From Bryoerythrophyllum caledonicum (lineage: Eukaryota; Streptophyta; Bryopsida; Pottiales; Pottiaceae), in contig OZ020516.1 in NCBI GenBank assembly GCA_963971425.1, positions 37,188,199 through 37,252,198 on the forward strand: DNA of 64,000 nt, in the 5' to 3' direction. The notes below the pieces were generated by a model that saw only the letters and a list, made by a program, of their open reading frames with translations, did not search any database and was not told where the DNA came from. Positions 1-12,134 of this stretch are shown piece after piece (position 1 is the first letter of the stretch; every line of letters starts with the position of its first letter). A program made the position numbers and the translations under genes.

Positions 1-1027
1 TACAGGTAGACTTGTAAATACCCAAAATTTCAACTTGTTTATATTGAGAGTGAGCTATTAGTGACATAAGTAACAATAAACGCCAAGTGACACCTAATAC
101 CATAGTTAGTGTAGTGACAACTTTGTGACTACTCATGAGGATAGCCACATTTTATTAACTTTTATAAAGTAACTCATTACCGGCCATATCCTATTACAGA
201 AAGTCTAGACATTGCCACATTTCCACCCCATTCACGCTTACAAAACTCCAAATTAAGGTTTGCTACTGGTCATGACCAAAATTCATAACAAATTTACAGT
301 TGATTGGAAAAATATAGAATCACTTAGGCTGAACCTATATTACCAAATAGTATTACAAAAGAAAAAAATCTTGATATGTATCCCCTCCAAATATGTACAC
401 CACTAAACTTGTTGGTTTATAGGCCCAATTATCTTATAACTATTTGCAAAAACATCACATGGCATAAGAAAATGTCACAAAGATTGCTTAAAGAAATATG
501 TTTAAAACTAACATCCGCCGAGCTACCTTGGTCTTACTTGGATATTCAACTCACCTATTAATTGAGGAGTGCTATTGTAGCAAAAACTAAACAAAAGGGT
601 GGTTTGGATCCTGGGAATAAAGGAAAAATATGCTATATTTACCTACGTTCATGTTGGGGAACCTTGTTATTTTTTATTTTATTTTTGTAAAACGAAGTTG
701 AAGGTATCATATCCACGAGGGTCTGAGAGCATAAAGATGTAATCATATTCACTATGTAGGAAAAGAAAACTTGTAACCGTACACATCTCAAGATCCACAT
801 TTTAGACAAAATTTGAGATGGCCTTAAAAATAATGACACACACAATTATGACATTACTCTATCGTTGGTGATTTTCACATTGTCAATTGTGCTATCCGTT
901 CTAACCAAATTTATTTCCCCTGTATTTACACAGTAAAACCTATTTAGAATACACAAATGGAATAACAAAATCAAGAATATTGTTAGAATTTACGTCTAGA
1001 AAAATTTACTCAAAAGTGCCACTGGTA
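1..1027. other. AT-rich intergenic stretch, no gene seen
   Basis: Open frames here are short, AT-biased and show no recognisable motif. No RNA gene or mobile element with clear ends was found before the MITE that starts at 1028. Confidence 0.5.
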
Positions 1028-1243
1028 CACTAAAATTGAGAATTAGTGTTAAGCACAGTTAATGATCTAAAATGTTAATAAGTTTTTACTTGCGATGAAT
1101 GTTTTTACCAATGATGTTTACAATGATTCCCCTCGTTGAATAGTATCAATAGTTATGCTCATAGTAAAAACCTTCATCTGAAGTAAAAACTTGTAGCATT
1201 TACAAATTAATTAGTGTGGTTACACTAATTCTCAATTTTAGTG
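1028..1243. mobile_element. 216-bp MITE with CACTAAA ends (copy 1)
   Basis: The element starts with CACTAAAATTGAG and ends with its reverse complement; TA flanks it on both sides (1026-1027 and 1244-1245). Each terminus is also a small hairpin by itself (CACTAA...TTAGTG). The interior, with its run on AATGTTTTTACCAA, matches the element at 31666-31881, which has exactly the same length of 216 bp. It has no coding capacity. The TA duplication suggests a Tc1/mariner-type driver, although the CACTA-like tip could mislead towards En/Spm. No three-base duplication supports the latter. Confidence 0.75.
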
Positions 1244-1489
1244 TAGTGACAAGTGCCAATAAAACAAGCATGTCTTCATCACTTGGAAATTCTACAAACA
1301 ATGAACAGAGTAACTTTGGAAAATTGAGCCACATTATTGTCATCACGCAACAGCAATAGTTTGTGCATCATCACAGCCCATAATCTAAGAATTGCATAGT
1401 CAAAATCATGTACTTCTGAATTATTATTTGCTTCTGACGGTGCTTGGGATGTGGCCTTTAGGTGTCCCTCCCTTCCAATGCACATGGTC

Positions 1490-1870
1490 GGTTGTCCTTA
1501 ACCCTTCTACGTTAATTTATATTCCGTTCCAATGGATATGGTCAGTTGTCGTAAACCCTTCTACATAATTTATATTCCCTTCCAATGGAGATGGTCCGTT
1601 GTCTTTAACCCTTAAATGTTAGAAGGTGCCATTGGCGGCCACAATATTCTACGTATATAGTGTCATATATGAACATGATAAGGTTTGGATATTATGATGA
1701 CCTCAAAATGAAAAATGTTAGTTGAAGAATATCAATCCAGAGATGTAAGTCTTGCTAACCTTTCATTTTAAAAATTTGTATTCTACAGAGTAAAAGACAT
1801 GCCTGTATACATGACTCCCAATTGACGTTTAACTCTTCTATGTAATTTAAATACCTAGGGGGCAGCCCAA
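1490..1870. repeat. Dispersed repeat relic related to 14640-14870
   Basis: The start contains three imperfect copies of a segment built on CCTTCCAATGGAGATGGTC followed by TTAACCCTT. The part from about 1665 to 1830 is recognisably the same sequence as 14680-14855: an AACATGATAAGGT start, GACCTC, AAATGAAA, GAAGAATAT, then a spelling of ACATG..TATA. It has no coding potential and is probably a decayed TTAA-type non-autonomous element. Confidence 0.45.
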
Positions 1871-2240
1871 GGTAGTGCATAAAGAGTACGGATTACGTGT
1901 ACAAGCCGCAGGTGCTAACTTATTGGATTTGGGATCAGTGCCTATTGGCCCCATTTTTATTTACACCGTAATCAAACTTTGAATAGCCATCACTTATTGT
2001 GCAAAAACCTCACTTGTTTTCTCTTATTTTCATCCACATATAGCCTTTTTATATTGAAAGTTGGTGATAAAACAATACTTTTTGGAAAAAATAGAGCCAA
2101 ATGGGACTTTCAAAAGTTCAATTTTTTTGGGTCAAATAATAATAATTTAAATACAATTTGGGTTGTATATGGGTGCATTACCAATCACAACTGTAGAGAA
2201 AACAAGTACACATAGAATTGTTGGATAAGTTTTCCCATAG

Positions 2241-3056
2241 GTGCAAAAGAAGAAGAATTCTAGTCCCAGATGGGAGCCGACGTGAATAAGTATCTCTTTG
2301 TTCCACCACTAAATCCGTGTCCACCGGACAAAGGTTTAGTAGTATGAAACTACTCCCCCCTCTCAAGGGTAGATCCTATGTAACAAGTAACAAATAACTA
2401 GAAACCATGGACCAACCACAACCACAAAGGCCAATTCCATTAGATGGTCAACAAGAGGATTTTTTTTAATGTGTATTTTGAAAGGTTTTAAGGCGTATTA
2501 TGTAATTCCGGGAGGTTGGTTGTCTTCAAGTTTTCGTTTGTGTAAAAGTATGAACATTGCATGTTGGATAGCAATGATATTGATTTTTGTGACTGTCTTC
2601 TAAATTAGATTTATTGGGATATTGAATGCTTGTTCAAGGCTTTTCATTGATGGTATAAAGGCAATAGCTCTAGATGACAATAAGAGGATCAACTTTCCAT
2701 CCAAGAGCTACAGTGTCATTAATAAGTGGTTGGAATTAATTAATTTTTGTTTTTGATTGCTTCCAAGGAAAATCTATTATTACAATATTTGAATTCAATA
2801 ATTGGATAGTAAGGTCTGGATTTGTATGGTCGGTGGGGGATCATTATATGGTAGTCCTTTGACGCATAGTATGTATGGTTTAAATCTGGATTACAATGAC
2901 ATCTTTGGGTTCCACATGTCCATGGAAGTAGCCATGGGGGACCAAGTATTCTTGTGGATTGTTGTTAAAGATTTTGGCGTTCACAAATATAAAGCACCTC
3001 GATTTGTTTGAGTAGACATGTAGTTTTCAAATTTCCCTAAATTGCTGTATTGTCAA
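2241..3056 (-). pseudogene. LINE retrotransposon, C-terminal coding part and 3' end (relic A)
   Basis: Read on the minus strand from 3056 downward, a decayed frame gives LVPHGYFHGHV, then PDLTIQLL, then QPLIND and LGWKVDPLIVI. The same segment recurs in the second LINE copy at 17500-17990 (QPLINDITALG, KVDPLIVIAA, IPSMKNLE, AIQHAMSILLLKRKIENN). Several stops and frameshifts interrupt it. The 3' tail at 2241-2400 matches 17335-17440 and more weakly 29826-29880. Upstream on the same strand, beyond the GAA tract, lies an RNase H segment (4770-5115), so the tract sits inside one element. The PD...IE.KYC pattern in the better copy hints at a nuclease-like fold, but that is inference. Confidence 0.65.
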
Positions 3057-4769
3057 ATCTTCATCTTCTTCTTCTTCTTCATCTTCATCTTCTGCTTCTT
3101 CTTCTTCTGCTTCTTCTTCTTCAGCTTCTTCTTCTTCTGCTTCTTCTTCTTCTGCTTCTTCTTCTTCATCTTCTTCTTCTTCATCTTCTTCTTCTTCATC
3201 TTCTTCTTCTTCATCTTCTTCTTCTTCATCTTCTTCTTCTTCATCTTCTTCTTCTTCATCTTCTTCTTCTTCATCTTCTTCTTCTTCATCTTCTTCTTCT
3301 TCATCTTCTTCTTCTTCATCTTCTTCTTCTTCATCTTCTTCTTCTTCATCTTCTTCTTCTTCATCTTCTTCTTCTTCATCATCTTCTTCTTCATCATCTT
3401 CTTCTTCATCATCTTCTTCTTCATCTTCTTCTTCTTCATCATCTTCTTCTTCATCATCTTCTTCTTCATCATCTTCTTCTTCATCTTCTTCTTCTTCATC
3501 TTCTTCTTCTTCATCTTCTTCTTCTTCATCTTCATCTTCTTCTTCTTCATCTTCATCTTCTTCTTCTTCATCTTCATCTTCATCTTCTTCTTCATCTTCT
3601 TCTTCATCTTCTTCTTCTTCTTCTTCTTCATCTTCTTCTTCTTCTTCTTCATCTTCTTCTTCTTCTTCTTCATCTTCTTCTTCTTCTTCTTCTTCATCTT
3701 CTTCTTCTTCTTCTTCTTCATCTTCTTCTTCTTCTTCTTCTTCTTCTTCTTCTTCTTCTTCTTCTTCTTCTTCTTCTTCTTCTTCTTCTTCTTCTTCTTC
3801 TTCTTCTTCTTCTTCTTCTTCTTCTTCTTCTTCTTCTTCTTCTTCTTCTTCTTCTTCTTCTTCTTCTTCTTCTTCTTCTTCTTCTTCTTCTTCTTCTTCT
3901 TCTTCTTCTTCTTCTTCTTCTTCTTCTTCTTCTTCTTCTTCTTCTTCTTCTTCTTCTTCTTCTTCTTCTTCTTCTTCTTCTTCTTCTTCTTCTTCTTCTT
4001 CTTCTTCTTCTTCTTTCTTCTTCTTCTTCTTCTCTTCTTCTTCTTTTCTTCTTCTTCTTCTTCTTCTTCTTCTTCTTCTTCTTCTTCTTCTTCTTCTTCT
4101 TCTTCTTCTTCTTCTTCTTCTTCTTCTTCTTCTTCTTCTTCTTCTTCTTCTTCTTCTTCTTCTTCTTCTTCTTCTTCTTCTTCTTCTTCTTCTTCTTCTT
4201 CTTCTTCTTCTTCTTCTTCTTCTTCTTCTTCTTCTTCTCTTCTTCTTCTTCTTCTTCTTCTTCTTCTTCTTCTTCTTCTTCTTCTTCTTCTTCTTCTTCT
4301 TCTTCTTCTTCTTCTTCTTCTTCTTCTTCTTCTTCTTCTTCTTCTTCTTCTTCTTCTTCTTCTTCTTCTTCTTCTTCTTCTTCTTCTTCTTCTTCTTCCT
4401 TCTTCTTCTTCTTCTTCTTCTTCTTCTTCTTCTTCTTCTTCTTCTTCTTCTTCTTCTTCTTCTTCTTCTTCTTCTTCTTCTTCTTCTTCTTCTTCTTCTT
4501 CTTCTTCTTCTTCTTCTTCTTCTTCTTCTTCTTCTTCTTCTTCTTCTTCTTCTTCTTCTTCTTCTTCTTCTTCTTCTTCTTCTTCTTCTTCTTCTTCTTC
4601 TTCTTCTTCTTCTTCTTCTTCTTCTTCTTCTTCTTCTTCTTCCTTCTTCTTCTTCTTCTTCTTCTTCTTCTTCTCTTCTTCTCTTCTTCTTCTTCTTCTT
4701 CTTCTTCTTCTTTCTTCTCTTCTTCTTCTTCTTCTTCTTCTTCTTCTTCTTCTTCTTCTTCTTCTTCTT
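3057..4769. repeat. Giant GAA/TTC trinucleotide tract (about 1.7 kb)
   Basis: Almost every base from 3060 to 4768 is part of a TTC repeat (GAA on the minus strand). The left 600 bp is a 15-bp variant built from TCATCTTCTTCTTCT, with doubled TCATCATCT units. ATC interruptions thin out rightward until a pure run of roughly 100 units starts near 3721. Beyond about 4013 the tract is pure blocks separated by single-base slips (near 4014, 4030, 4046, 4238, 4399, 4642, 4674, 4712). Long open frames of poly-Glu, poly-Lys, poly-Arg or poly-Leu across it are artefacts of the repeat. Long GAA/TTC tracts are known to form intramolecular triplexes. Confidence 0.97.
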
Positions 4770-5115
4770 GGTATATATCCAAAAATTTGATGGGGCCTTT
4801 CTCCGCGGTGTCTTCCATAGAAGACCAACTTTCTCTTTGGAAGTAGTACTGGGTAGTGTGTTCATGCAAGTGTTTGACATTTCTATGAGATTTACCTAGT
4901 CCTTCCTTAGCTAGTTTATCCACTTGTTCGTTTCCTTCTATAGAGATATGTGCTTTAACTTTATGGAGAAATGTAATTTGTGTGCAATTTTGTAGCATTT
5001 AAACCATAGATGTTATTATGGCTTGGTTGGGGTGGCTATTGTGGAGGGTAGGGTTGTGATATTTGTGTGTTTAATAGATTCAATCCGTAAAGATGTGTGC
5101 AAGTTCATTAGTGTA
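4770..5115 (-). pseudogene. LINE RNase H domain fragment (relic A)
   Basis: On the minus strand the segment reads through an IFTDSIY-like piece near 5080, then a stop, then LHKVKAHISIEGNEQVDKLAKEG (written here as overlapping LHKVKAHISIEGNEQ and GNEQVDKLAKEG). That is the classic end of a retroelement RNase H domain: a His in the KAH.GI.GNE motif followed by the D.LAK helix. After it come HTTQYYFQ and GPIKFLDIYQ, the short linker seen after RNase H in green-lineage LINEs. The frame then runs straight into the GAA tract. The piece is broken and carries no complete domain. Confidence 0.75.
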
Positions 5116-8100
5116 CCCATAGGTGCATCAAAACTACCACTAGAAAAATCCATTCTCTTATAGAAATCCCTTCTTACACTTTGATATGTTATTTTCTATC
5201 ATACAACACATTTTAGATTCAAAGTATGTCCTTGCAATTGTAAAATAAACCCCTAAGAGCCCATTCATCCTTGGGAGGACGTTTTTTCCATTCTGGGCAA
5301 GTTCCTAAAGTTTGAAAAATAAATTTCCTCTTGAAATTTTAAAATTAGATTTTCCCTAATAAGATCTTTGTGACATTGTTTTTTATTTCTTATTTTTGGC
5401 TTCATAATATGAAAGTTATTAGCCTTCAAAGTCAAATTGGAGACTGTAGGCAACTCCAAAAGTTTTGCTCAAAGTTTCTATTGACATTGAGATTTTTCAT
5501 ACACATAGAGAATATTACCTTCTTTGAAGATGTCAATAAAAAAATTCTTCTCTTTAGTGTAAAACATTTTCACACATTGTCGGGCAAGGTACCAAAAAAA
5601 CTTCTTCTTTTCTACATAAAACCTAGAGATCTGCATGTTTTTTTCTCTTTTTGTTATTTTGCCAACAACATGTGGTGAAAACCTTCTTATTGACCGTTTG
5701 GATTATCATTCTTAAACCCATTCATTTCACAACAAAATAAAACGTGAATTGGCAATTTTTGAACCTCCACTTCTTGCACACTTGTTTTGAATATGCTACA
5801 CCCCTTCTCTACCTCTAAAAATTGGTGTATAAAAAGCTTACATTATGCTAACACAATGGTGAAGGATTTAGACCTTGTGTAGTGCAAAAATATGACACCA
5901 AGTGAAGTCAAAGTTTGTTGATTCACTCAACGCAAGGGAGAAAATGAACCATTGTCTTGACTTCAAACGTTGTAATCTTCATATTTGCGCAGTGGATTGT
6001 AGCCAAAAAATTATGGTAAGTTTATATAGAAGTATGTTTGAAGATTTTATGGTTAAAAGTCCAAAATATTACTTCAAAATTAGATTTTCTTGCCACTTGT
6101 TGATAGTGGGAGTTTTGGAGTGCTTCTTGAGAAAAAATGCCTTGGGCTCTGATGGGTAAAGGTGGATTACAAATATTTTGATTAAGTTTAAAATTGGTTC
6201 TTTATAATAACATCTTCTCAATAGAGACATGTGATAGTGAAATCCTTCATTTTTGAGCTAGTAATTATAAGGGATTTCACTGGGAAAAATACTATTAATC
6301 ATTTCTTTGCTGTCTCAGTTTAGATCCTCCAATTGATGGTTTTGGATTTTAAATTGGAAACTCCAAGGTTTAGACATAGAAACCTATTGCAGGCTATAAA
6401 CATGAATTTGAAGTTACTATGTACTTTGGAAGTTTGTATAAAACTTATAAACTTAAATTACGTGTTCAAAAAATTTACAATTTGCACAAAGAACTACTTC
6501 AAACAAGGCCATTTCCTCGAACTAGTAGAAATAGGCTAAAGTGCTTAAAAGTTGGTGGTTCGATGATGCCAACTTTCAACTTGTAATGGAGTGGGCTTGA
6601 GGTCCGAACCCGTATTAATCTCTAGTTAAATTGAGGTAGGACTACCCAAATCAATTACAAACTCAATACCATCACCATTAGCTTCTATACTCTTCTTAGA
6701 TTTTAGGAAGAAATGTTGGTTTTCCTTTGAGGACTTAGACATTGATAAATGAATTCATAAATAATTAAAAACAACATACATTACTACCCCAAAAAAAAAA
6801 AAAAAAGGTATAGAAGTTAGAGATATTGACTAAGTGGCCAATTTTGCTTTTATGCTCATCTCATGAATACCAAACTCAACATTAGAACTAGAAGGTCAAA
6901 GTGTCCATTAACCCATAAAGGCCCATTTAACGTTGGGGACGTGTTTCATTTTCGGCAGGTTCCTCAAATTCAAATTTTTATATTATTTTTTGGAAATTTT
7001 GATATTAGATTGTCCTTGATAAGAACTTTGTGGAATTTTTATTTTTTAATGTTTTTTGGATTCAAAATATGAAAGTTATTAGCCTTCAAAGTCTTAATAC
7101 CTTCTTTAGAAATATTACCACCTTCATTGAAGATGTAAGAGAATAGTTCTTCAATTTAGTATAAAAAATATTTTAACCCAAGTTGAACATTTTGGCACAT
7201 TGTCCGGCAAGGAGGGAAGAAAGTTTTTTTGCACTTTAAACGCTATAATCCTCATATTTGTGCAGTGGATTGGAGCCAATAAAAACACATTAAAGTTCAA
7301 AAAGAAGTCTAGTTTAAGGTTTTTTAATTGAAAGTTCACAATTTTACTTTGAAATTAAATTTTCTTGCCACTTTTTGATAGTAGGAGTTTTGGAGTGTTT
7401 CTTGAGAGAAACATGCCTTTGGGTCTTTAGAGGTTAAGATGGTTCATTAGACCTCAAACAAGTTTAGGATTTTTTAAGAAAGAGCACATATATATATATA
7501 TATATATATATGCTCCATAATATCATTAGGAAAGTCATCGAGCCAAAGGTCAATTTTGATGCAATATCAATGCAAGGTTTATGTGATTTGATACAATTAA
7601 TATACTCAAATTGTTGTATGAAATCAAAGTGTATGCATATAAATTTTACACAAAATTAAGTTCTAAGATATGAAAATTTTACACAAAATTAAGTTTTCAT
7701 TATATCCTTTTCATCACATCAAAACAATATTAGCCGCATAATACATACTCAATATTTAAATTGTAGTCTTTAATTTCTTCAAAATTGAATCAGTATTGAC
7801 CTTCAATCCAAAGGATTTTCTTTATGGTGCATTCATGTGGACATACAGAAGAAGCTTTTAACTACATTGACACTATTGTGTATGAAGCTACATTTGGCAC
7901 TACATATAGCTTCACACTTAGAAATTCACATGTATGCAGTAAAAATTGGTAGATTATTCTCAAAGAATGCTCACACTTCAAAGTCAAGTATTCAAGTAGA
8001 ATGGGATCGGTCACTAGACAAAAGTAAGGTGGCGCAACTCATACTTGTTCTTTTAAACCAAATGGGTCTAAAATCACATTGTGTGTTATAGAAACTATAC

Positions 8101-8270
8101 AAAAAGATGAGGAAATAGGAATGAAGCTCAACCAGCAAATTTTCAAATTCAATTTCAAAGGTGCCAAATTGATATAGAATTCAAAAGCCAAAATTCTATA
8201 GATTTTTTAGTTGGAATGCAAAGTATGTGGTACTTGCAAAGGTCGGGTCAAAATTTTATATCCCATGTGC
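5116..8270. other. AT-rich intergenic DNA with dispersed repeat relics
   Basis: No gene was recognised. A long repeat runs from about 5250 to 6150 and has relatives at 6900-7440 (same strand), 50700-51560 (same strand) and 26220-26880 (opposite strand). Shared landmarks are ACCCCTAA near the left end, AAAACCTAGAGATCT..., and ATTGTCGGGCAA. A (TA)n microsatellite lies at 7488-7511, and a poly-A run of 16 at about 6789-6805. The short open frames do not look coding. Confidence 0.5.
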
Positions 8271-8279
8271 CAAAATGAC

Positions 8280-8446
8280 CCTAAACTATCCACATGATAA
8301 CGTGAGATATCCAAAGACATGAGGTTGTGAGTTCAATCCCTAGCTGTAAAATCTTCTCTCACTTGGCAGGACCATGGCAAGTTGCCAATATAGCAACTCG
8401 TGTGTGCCAAATAAATAAATAAAAATTAAAAATTAAAAATTATACC
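8280..8446 (+). mobile_element. Probable truncated tRNA-derived SINE
   Basis: GGTTGTGAGTTCAATCCC at about 8324 fits an RNA polymerase III box B. A unique body and an A-rich tail of AAATAAATAAATAAAAATT type (8408-8446) follow. Box A is not clear, and no target duplication was found, so the 5' part may be lost. Compare the intact SINE at 63501-63849, whose box B region is nearly the same. Confidence 0.4.
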
Positions 8447-8689
8447 CCCTTTGTCCAATGCTAGGATTTGACATTGAATAAAGAAAGAAGGCATGTCATG
8501 CATGATCCAAAACTGCACGGATCTATTAAGACTTTTGAACAAGGCTACCAATGATGAGCTCAAGTGAGGTCGAGCAAACTAAAATTGCACACCTTCATGA
8601 CTAAGTGTTGCTACCATATGTAGTGGTCACTTTTGGCACCTCCCTACCAAAAGATTTATTTTCTTGGACGTAGTGGTTAGAACACAATG

Positions 8690-8850
8690 ATTATCTCCTA
8701 GGTATACATGGACATCGCCTAAATACACATGGACATCACCTATGTATTGCATGGCTGTTACCTAGACATCACATGGATAGCACGTTGATATTACACAAAT
8801 ATACCTAGGTATTACATAGATATCACCTCAACATTAGATAGGTATCACCT
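8690..8850. repeat. Degenerate tandem repeat of ATGGACATCACC type
   Basis: About six imperfect units of 20-25 bp contain ACATGGACATCACCTA or variants. Similar degenerate units are seen at 13780-13870 and 48920-48990, so this is a dispersed family. No coding function is visible. Confidence 0.5.
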
Positions 8851-9757
8851 AAACAAATCTCTCAAATTTTCCAGAATTTTTAGACACTTCATTTTGAATA
8901 ATAATGTCCAAAAGTTAAATAGCATGTAGGGTACTAAATATTTCTAGTTGCAACTATCCAACATTTATGTAAAATGATCAGTGTTAAACTTCACCATTTC
9001 ATGCATATTCTACAAAACCATTTCGGGTGCATATTCCACCAAAAAAACCATTTTGAGTGCATATTCTACAAAACCATTTTGGGTGAGGGTGTGGTAATGG
9101 GCTGTTATACCTTATGTGAAATATATGTCAAAATATGTTGCTATGTTGAACATTTGTTAAATTCCTTGTCAAAATCCCGACCTTTTTCACTTTCTTGAAC
9201 CTGAGTTATGGCATGAGGCATGTGCAGCCAAATTGAAACCCCACATCAATTACATCACTGGATTACCCTGTCCTTTCACGAAAGCATACATCATCATAAT
9301 ACTTGTCAACCAACATGTGGGGGACTTTACAACATACAAGGTTCTACACAATATAATTGACATATGATTTGACATTTGAGTTTTTGTTTTCATTTTTCAA
9401 CACTGAGGTAAATTAGTGTTGAAAAGCACCCCATATTTTGGTAGTGGGTGAAAGTGCAAGCAATGGGTCAGAATAATTTAACCTAAGGTAATGACGAAAA
9501 GATATTTGTCACTCTTATAATGGAAGCTGCTACATTACCCTCACAAAGAAGGTGGTTTCCCAGTTGTGAGCAAATGTAAGGGTTGACTGCAAGTGATACA
9601 TTCAATTTTTGGAACGTACTCATTTTCAGCATTTTCAGCCGAATACTTCAGATGCATGTAACAACATTATTCTGATCAAAATGTACAATTATCTATCATG
9701 AGAAAACAGAGGCTCTAGAAATCCGTATATTTACCATTGGCTGATAGAAAGCGCGTC

Positions 9758-12134
9758 TCACCCAGTCACAGATCCAAAATCGTTGGAAAACATGATGTTT
9801 CCAGACATAAATGACTCCGAGTCTGCACACAAACATTCAGCCTCAACTCTTTAAAAATTGGAAAACATGAACACCATGAAAGTGTCAAAAAACAACAGCC
9901 CTACCTTCATATGAAATGATACCTACATATCTCTCCTTACCTTGACACATCGTCACACACTCATTGTCATTTGCTAACATGAATAAACTATTTAGTTCTC
10001 AAATAATATTTCCAGAAACTAACTACACAGATCATTCAACATCTAATAATATATTTGAAAAGCAGAGACTCACCAGTTAAAGCCAGACAAGTTACTTCTT
10101 TCCGGACATGTCTTGCAAGAGCCTGCACATTATAAATCCTATTATCAAACCATATCCTGAAGCATTATCAATCATATGTGCAGTTCCAACACAGAGAAAC
10201 TCATCCAAGCTTGAGATTCACAGAAGAACAAACTAAAGTCTAAATGATTCACACAGGCATTGATCAGTGGAGACAGTAGTACTTACGTGTACAGGCGTAG
10301 AATTTGAACCGGTGGGCATGAGGGAATCATCTTCTGCAAAAACATTCCTGCAATGAACCACAAAACTAGCATCAACCGTCTGCAAGCCTACATGTCCGAA
10401 AGTTGAAAATCATGCCCCAAGAGCTAAACTCAAAAGCTCCACCACAAGTAGCATCCCCATCAAATTCAAGTGAAGAAACTACACCGTTTTCTCCTCTTAA
10501 TGGTTACTCACACTAATCATTTGCTGAGGTCTAACATGATTTTTTTAACCAGGTTTGAAAATTTTGATGCTTTCCATGTAGTGGATGAAAATGTTCATAA
10601 AAGGTTAAAAAAATCTAACACTGGTTACAGAGAATGGTGTACTTGCTGAATGAACAGAGATGTGAGAATTTTCAATGCACCTCCAAATGGCCCGGGCAAG
10701 CTCATCCTTGTCAGCTTCAGGCCGCATGGCCTTGTCATAAGAAGCTACTGCACCATAGAAATTCTTCTCTAACTCCTTCATCCACTTTGATAGCAGTACT
10801 TTCAGCTGCGAACCGACAAGCATCCCTTTCAGTCGGATGTCTGTTATATAACAAAGTAAGTTTAACTCACATGCTACAAACCAAAACTTCTTGCTAAAAA
10901 CTATAACAAGCCCACGGTGTGAATTGCTACCATTCAGGGTCATTTCAAGCACATACCCCTGTTGCAATTATGCGTCGTTCCAAATCATGATTAAATGCGT
11001 CGTACAAGGACTGCCCCATTGCTCCTCCATCCCTGCCCTCTGACCTCAAGCGGCCCAAAGACATCCACATGTGTAGCACCAGCATGGCATGTGTTGTTCT
11101 GAAACTCTGCTCAAGTGCAAAGTCTTTCCAGACACACCGAACCGTTGGTTAAGAACCTGAGGACAGCAATTTACTACCAAAGAAGAATAGAGGTACAAGA
11201 TATGACACGCCAGCAACGTTGAACCAAGATCAAAGCAATAGTAAAATAAAATACATAAATCGATATTTTCCTTTTGAATCTAAAAGATTTTTTACTATTT
11301 GAAAAGTCTTCCAAAGTTTCGATAAGATGCCCCTTTTGGGATAATAATACTACTCTTTCCTTACTCTTGATAGCTATTAGATCAATGGAAGAGCTTAGTG
11401 GTCTCTGAACTCAAGTTAGAAGTAAGTTTAGCTGCTGATAAGAATAAAGAAGGAGGTCATGTTGAAGTACCATGAAACTTAGGCGCCGTTTGCTATTTGA
11501 GCTGATTGTAGAGACTGAGAGCTATTTAGAGCGGATTTTAATAATTAAAAAAGAGAAAACTTGGTCAAAAGTCATGGAATCTTTGCATGGAAGATGACTC
11601 ACTTGCATAAAGCTCCGGCTGATTCACTTGTGAGGAGATTCTAGAGTACAAGGTGTTGGCGCCACGGATGAGGCGGCTCTGCTTGCCATAATACCCGAGC
11701 ACCTTCAACACGGTGTGTGTGAAGCCGGAGGGCGCAGGATCCACCACACGGAACCTTGAACTGGGACCAAGACTTAAGGAACGAGCATTGATTGTTCTCT
11801 GCTTTTCTGTTTCGAAATCCTGCAGAGACGGTCATGAATCGTTAGCTTCAGCAGTTAGGGTTGATATATACTCAGTTCATCAATTAATATAGGCCATGAG
11901 AAACCCCTAAACACATGATACATGACATGACGCCTCTTTCCTCCACACCTTAAACCCTAGCTAGGGTTTAGCGCAGAGACCTCTTCAAAAGAAAGAATAG
12001 CGTACCTTTTCAGCAGGCGACGTGTCCACAGCTCGCTCAGCAACCTGCGCAAATGGGCGCGACAGCAGCTGCGTGGTGGACGCCCTGGCCAAGTGCCGCC
12101 GCACCCCAGCTCTCGCCACTTGGGCGAGCATCAT
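9758..12134 (-). CDS. CBP3: CBP3/UQCC1-type ubiquinol-cytochrome c reductase assembly chaperone, 7 exons
   Basis: This mitochondrial protein family helps newly made cytochrome b fold and enter respiratory complex III. Exons, read on the minus strand with matching phases: 12134-12006, 11819-11603, 11123-10957, 10805-10681, 10347-10287, 10122-10074 and 9822-9758, giving 270 residues. All introns are GT-AG. Family hallmarks are VLKVLGYYGKQSRLIRGAN in exon 2, TTHAMLVLHMWMSLGRLRSEG split as TTHAMLVLHMWM and GRLRSEG in exon 3, and KWMKELEKNFYGAV with ELARAIWRN in exons 4-5. The N-terminus (MMLAQVARAGVRRHLARAS) is rich in Arg and Ala with no acids, typical of a mitochondrial presequence. The first of two adjacent ATGs was chosen. 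An upstream AG in intron 2 would bring in an in-frame TAA; the one used here (ending at 11124) keeps the frame and the family alignment. Terminal exon ends FSNDFGSVTG. Confident in the family, fairly confident in each exon edge. Confidence 0.9.

Noticed and set aside
1028-1243. CACTA (En/Spm) superfamily assignment from the tip sequence
   Set aside because: No three-base target duplication; TA on both sides of both copies fits another superfamily better.
3027-4998. Very long open frames of poly-Glu, poly-Lys, poly-Arg, poly-Leu or poly-Phe on both strands
   Set aside because: They are forced by the trinucleotide repeat, exist in several frames at once, and change residue at each one-base slip.
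11565-11835. Overlapping minus-strand frames as separate small genes
   Set aside because: They are two frames over exon 2 of the chaperone gene; only one joins the other exons in phase.
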